Part shown: positions 4,544-7,290 of the stretch, piece after piece
Numbering within the stretch: position 1 is the stretch's first letter
Layout of the letters: each line of letters starts with the position of its first letter
From: an uncultured bacterium
GTDB taxonomy: Bacteria; Bacillota_A; Clostridia; Oscillospirales; Oscillospiraceae
Assembly: GCA_905214605.1 (NCBI GenBank)
Contig: CAJMMY010000051.1
Location: 1 to 7,290 of the forward strand
Direction: 5' to 3'
DNA length: 7,290 nt
Position numbers and translations under genes: made by a program
The notes under the pieces: generated by a model
The model's database searches: none
Told to the model about the DNA's origin: nothing
The model's input: the letters and a program-made list of their open reading frames with translations, nothing else

Positions 4544-6952
4544 ATGGAAGAAATGCAATTCAACGAGCCGCGGCAGATGCCGGTTCTGGCCATTCGGGGC
4601 ATTTCCGTATTCCCCGGCACCATGCTGACCTTTGACGTGGAGCGGCCCGCCTCGAAAGCAGCGCTCCATGCTGCCATGGGGAAGGACCAGATTCTGTTCC
4701 TCACGGCACAGAAGGACGCGTCTGTGGACGAGCCGACGGCAGAGGATTTGTATGAAGTCGGTACGATTTGCCGGGTGAAACAAGCACTGCGTACCCCCGG
4801 AACGAAAATTGTTCGGGTTCTGGTAGACGGACTGACCCGCGGCTATATGCGCGGTCTGCATCAGGAGAATCACTGCAATTATGCGGAAGTGGCAGAGCTG
4901 CCGGACACACCGGAAACCGAGCCCATTCTGACCGAGGCATTGCTCCGCCGCTGCACCGGACTGTTTACGGAATATGCAGAAACCACCGGAACCGTGTCCC
5001 AAGAGGCTTTCCTGTTTGTGATGACCAATCAGGAGCCGGCATTGGTGGCAGATGTGATTGCCCAGAGCATCTATCTGAAACCGGAAGAAAAGCAGCAGCT
5101 GCTGGAGGAAACCATGCCCTCCCGCCGTCTGGGTCTGCTGAAGGACCTGTTGGACCGGGAAATTCAGGTGGCTATGGTGGAAAAAGACATCGACAACGCC
5201 ACGCAAGAGCGGGTGAACAAATCGCAGCGGGAGTTTTATCTCCGGGAGCAGCTGCAGGCCATTCGTACGGAATTGGGCGAGGGCGAATTCGGTGATGACG
5301 ATGAGCTGAACGAGTACAAGCAGAAGATTCTGAACCTGCATCTGGAGCAGGAAGTGGAGCAGAAACTGCTGAAAGAACTGAGCCGTCTGGCAAAGCAGCC
5401 CATGGGTTCTTCTGAGGCGTCGGTGCTGCGGAATTATCTGGACGTATGTCTGGAACTGCCGTGGAATCAGCTCAGCGAGGAACGTCTGGATGTGACGGAG
5501 GCCAGAAAGATTCTGGACGATGACCATTACGGTCTGGACAAGGTAAAAGAACGCATCATTGAGTTTTTGTCCGTGCGCCAGTTGGCGCCGGATTTGAAAG
5601 GCGGCGTGCTGTGCTTGGTGGGTCCTCCGGGAACCGGCAAAACCAGTATTGCCATGAGCGTTGCCCGGGCTATGAACCGGAAACTGTGCCGGGTTTCTCT
5701 GGGCGGTCTCCATGACGAGGCGGAAATTCGCGGTCATCGGAAAACCTATATCGGCGCAATGCCCGGCCGGATTATTACCGGTATGCAGCAGGCAGGCTCT
5801 ATGAATCCGGTGATGGTACTGGACGAAATCGACAAGGTGGGCGCCGACTATAAGGGCGACCCCTCTGCGGCGTTGCTGGAAGTTTTCGACTACGAGCAGA
5901 ACAATAAATTCCGGGATAACTTCCTGGAAATCCCCTTTGATTTGTCTCAGGTGCTGTTTATCACCACGGCAAATACCTTGGATACCGTTCCCCGGCCCCT
6001 GCGGGACCGCATGGAAATCATCGAGTTGGGCAGCTATACCGATGAGGAAAAGCTGCACATCGCCAAGGACCATCTTCTGCCCAAGCAGCGGAAAAAGCAC
6101 GGTCTGAAAGCCAGCCAGCTGAAAATCAGCGATGACGCGCTCCGGGACGTGATTGCCCGGTACACCCGGGAATCCGGCGTCCGGATTCTGGAACGGGAGC
6201 TGGCAGCCATTTGCCGGAAAACCGCTGCGAAGATTGCAGAGGGCACCTGCAAGTCCGTGACAATCCGTTCCAATCATCTGGAAAACTATCTGGGCATTCC
6301 CCGGTACGGCAAGGATTTGATTTATCCGAAAGATGAAGTGGGTCTGGTTCGCGGTCTGGCATGGACCAGCGTCGGCGGCGAAGTGCTTGACGTGGAAGTC
6401 AGCGTGGTGGAAGGCACCGGAAAGATGGAGCTGACCGGCAATCTGGGCGATGTGATGAAGGAATCCGCCAAGGCGGCGCTGACTTATATCCGCAGCCGGG
6501 CAGATGTGCTGGGCTTGGAATCGGATTTCTACAAGACGAAAGATATCCACATTCATTTCCCCGAGGGCGCAGTTCCCAAGGACGGCCCCTCCGCAGGCAT
6601 TACCATCTGCATTGCGCTGATTTCCGCGCTGACCGACATTCCGGTGCATCGGGATGTGGCCATGACCGGTGAAATTACCCTCCGCGGCCGGATTCTGCCC
6701 ATCGGCGGTCTGAAGGAAAAGACCATGGCTGCCATGCGCACCGGTGTACATACGGTGATTATCCCGGCGGAGAATGAAAAGGATTTGGAAGAAATCGACC
6801 CCGATGTGCGGCGGGCACTGACGTTTGTGACCACGGACCATGTGGATAAAATTCTGGACGTGGCTCTGACCCGTATGCCCGGCAAGCTGACGGCGAAGAA
6901 ACCCGAAACGAAACGGAAAACCAAGGCGAAAAATGCGGAAGTCCGCCAATAA
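4544..6952 (+). CDS. lon: ATP-dependent protease La (LonA type), 802 aa
   Basis: Lon is a homohexameric cytosolic machine carrying its unfoldase and protease on one chain; it removes misfolded and short-lived regulatory proteins. The N-terminal substrate-binding domain starts at MPVLAIRGISVFPG (residue 12) and runs to about 200. A charged helical, probably coiled-coil, linker follows to about 310. The AAA+ domain has Walker A GPPGTGKT at 360-367, Walker B with Asp427 and Glu428 in VLDEIDK, sensor-1 Asn477, an arginine finger near Arg489 (RDRMEII) and sensor-2 Arg547 (SGVRILEREL). The protease domain begins around 594 and holds the Ser683-Lys726 dyad, in PKDGPSAGI and GGLKEKTMAA. The order and the 43-residue dyad spacing fit LonA rather than the membrane or archaeal LonB type. 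It is slightly longer than E. coli Lon (784 residues), partly because of a lysine/arginine-rich tail over the last 25 residues. The next gene starts 13 bases after its stop, so the two are very likely co-transcribed. Confidence 0.97.
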   Translation: MEEMQFNEPRQMPVLAIRGISVFPGTMLTFDVERPASKAALHAAMGKDQILFLTAQKDASVDEPTAEDLYEVGTICRVKQALRTPGTKIVRVLVDGLTRGYMRGLHQENHCNYAEVAELPDTPETEPILTEALLRRCTGLFTEYAETTGTVSQEAFLFVMTNQEPALVADVIAQSIYLKPEEKQQLLEETMPSRRLGLLKDLLDREIQVAMVEKDIDNATQERVNKSQREFYLREQLQAIRTELGEGEFGDDDELNEYKQKILNLHLEQEVEQKLLKELSRLAKQPMGSSEASVLRNYLDVCLELPWNQLSEERLDVTEARKILDDDHYGLDKVKERIIEFLSVRQLAPDLKGGVLCLVGPPGTGKTSIAMSVARAMNRKLCRVSLGGLHDEAEIRGHRKTYIGAMPGRIITGMQQAGSMNPVMVLDEIDKVGADYKGDPSAALLEVFDYEQNNKFRDNFLEIPFDLSQVLFITTANTLDTVPRPLRDRMEIIELGSYTDEEKLHIAKDHLLPKQRKKHGLKASQLKISDDALRDVIARYTRESGVRILERELAAICRKTAAKIAEGTCKSVTIRSNHLENYLGIPRYGKDLIYPKDEVGLVRGLAWTSVGGEVLDVEVSVVEGTGKMELTGNLGDVMKESAKAALTYIRSRADVLGLESDFYKTKDIHIHFPEGAVPKDGPSAGITICIALISALTDIPVHRDVAMTGEITLRGRILPIGGLKEKTMAAMRTGVHTVIIPAENEKDLEEIDPDVRRALTFVTTDHVDKILDVALTRMPGKLTAKKPETKRKTKAKNAEVRQ

Positions 6953-6957
6953 GGAGG
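6951..6957 (+). promoter_or_regulatory. Shine-Dalgarno site of ysxC, overlapping the lon stop codon
   Basis: AAGGAGG begins on the second base of the lon TAA (6950-6952) and lies 8 bases before the ysxC ATG. Such an overlap allows translational coupling: ribosomes ending lon would terminate on the ysxC ribosome-binding site (inference). Confidence 0.8.
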
Positions 6958-6965
6958 AAAATCCT

Positions 6966-7290
6966 ATGAGTGAATGGAACCTGCATAACGCGGAATTTCG
7001 GAAAAGCGTAGTGGCGCGGAAGGATTTCATGAAGGACAAGCCCAGCATTGTGTTTGCGGGCAAGTCCAATGTGGGAAAATCTTCCGTGATTAACAAGCTG
7101 CTGAACCGGAAAAATTTCGCTCGGGTGGGCAACACCCCCGGAAAAACCGTGCATATCAACTATTTTGAAATCGACGGCAAGGTGTATTTCGTGGACCTGC
7201 CGGGATATGGTTATGCCAACGTGGCAAAATCGGAGCGAGACCGTTGGGGACAATTGATGGAGCAATTCTTTGCGGAAGAGGGCACCATTG
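6966..7290 (+). CDS. ysxC: Ribosome biogenesis GTP-binding protein YsxC/EngB/YihA (partial, 3' end beyond window)
   Basis: This is a small TRAFAC-class GTPase needed for late assembly of the large ribosomal subunit in Bacillus and other bacteria. The window holds 108 codons, about half of a usual 190-210 residue protein. The N-terminus MSEWNLHNAEFRKSVVARKD is followed by the G1 P-loop GKSNVGKS at 32-39, the G2 region GNTPGKT at 55-61, and G3 DLPG at 77-80 within FVDLPGYGYANVAK, which is diagnostic of this family. The P-loop has Lys33 where many relatives have Arg (GRSNVGKS), a conservative change. The G4 and G5 motifs would lie past the window edge. In Bacillus subtilis this gene also directly follows lonA, so the context supports the call. 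Start evidence is the AAGGAGG at 6951-6957. Confidence 0.95.
   Translation, partial: MSEWNLHNAEFRKSVVARKDFMKDKPSIVFAGKSNVGKSSVINKLLNRKNFARVGNTPGKTVHINYFEIDGKVYFVDLPGYGYANVAKSERDRWGQLMEQFFAEEGTI

Noticed and set aside
4343..7159. A very long open frame (about 938 codons) on the - strand opposite lon and ysxC, and similar long ones opposite tig (242-2455) and clpX (3157-4482).
   Set aside because: They are antisense to genes with complete catalytic motifs, show low-complexity His/Gln/Leu-rich translations with no recognisable domain, and follow from the codon bias of the real strand. None has a convincing ribosome-binding site that I could see.
1..7290. A hidden novel system such as a defence island, mobile element, CRISPR array or toxin-antitoxin pair.
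   Set aside because: Coding space is fully explained by conserved housekeeping genes, and I found no direct-repeat arrays, terminal inverted repeats or transposase or integrase motifs.

Overview
The window is a conserved bacterial proteostasis locus, read almost entirely on the + strand: trigger factor (tig), the ClpP peptidase, the ClpX unfoldase, the Lon (LonA) protease, and the start of the ribosome-assembly GTPase YsxC/EngB. Upstream lie a metallophosphoesterase gene on the + strand and, divergent from it, the beginning of a small cysteine-rich DUF1540-type gene on the - strand. Every gene is recognisable from motifs. I see no mobile element, CRISPR array, tRNA, rRNA or new defence-type system.

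The organism is most likely a Gram-positive Firmicute of class Clostridia, possibly an Oscillospiraceae/Ruminococcaceae-like gut lineage. Reasons: strong AGGAGG-type Shine-Dalgarno sites before nearly every gene, a DUF1540 protein, ysxC directly after lonA, and clpP between tig and clpX. The family-level guess is inference, and the moderately high GC content was judged by eye, not counted.

Layout: 1-137 (-) DUF1540 protein, 3' end outside the window; 138-235 divergent spacer; 236-925 metallophosphoesterase; 926-1060 the tig promoter and a structured leader; 1061-2404 tig; 2473-3054 clpP; 3060-3104 a strong intrinsic terminator; 3160-4422 clpX; 4423-4543 a spacer with two hairpins, one a probable terminator; 4544-6952 lon; 6966-7290 ysxC, 3' end outside the window. 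There is no gene-free stretch over 300 bases.

How the genes fit together: trigger factor binds the ribosome exit tunnel and shields nascent chains. ClpX unfolds tagged or damaged proteins and feeds them to ClpP. Lon degrades misfolded and regulatory proteins on its own. YsxC assists assembly of the large ribosomal subunit. The most unusual material is non-coding. The tig promoter has an extended -10 embedded in a perfect 15-bp dyad. Its transcript is predicted to start on the first base of a perfect hairpin, followed by a second hairpin whose loop region complements the first. Terminator-like structures also split the operon after clpP and after clpX, although no convincing promoter was seen for clpX or lon.
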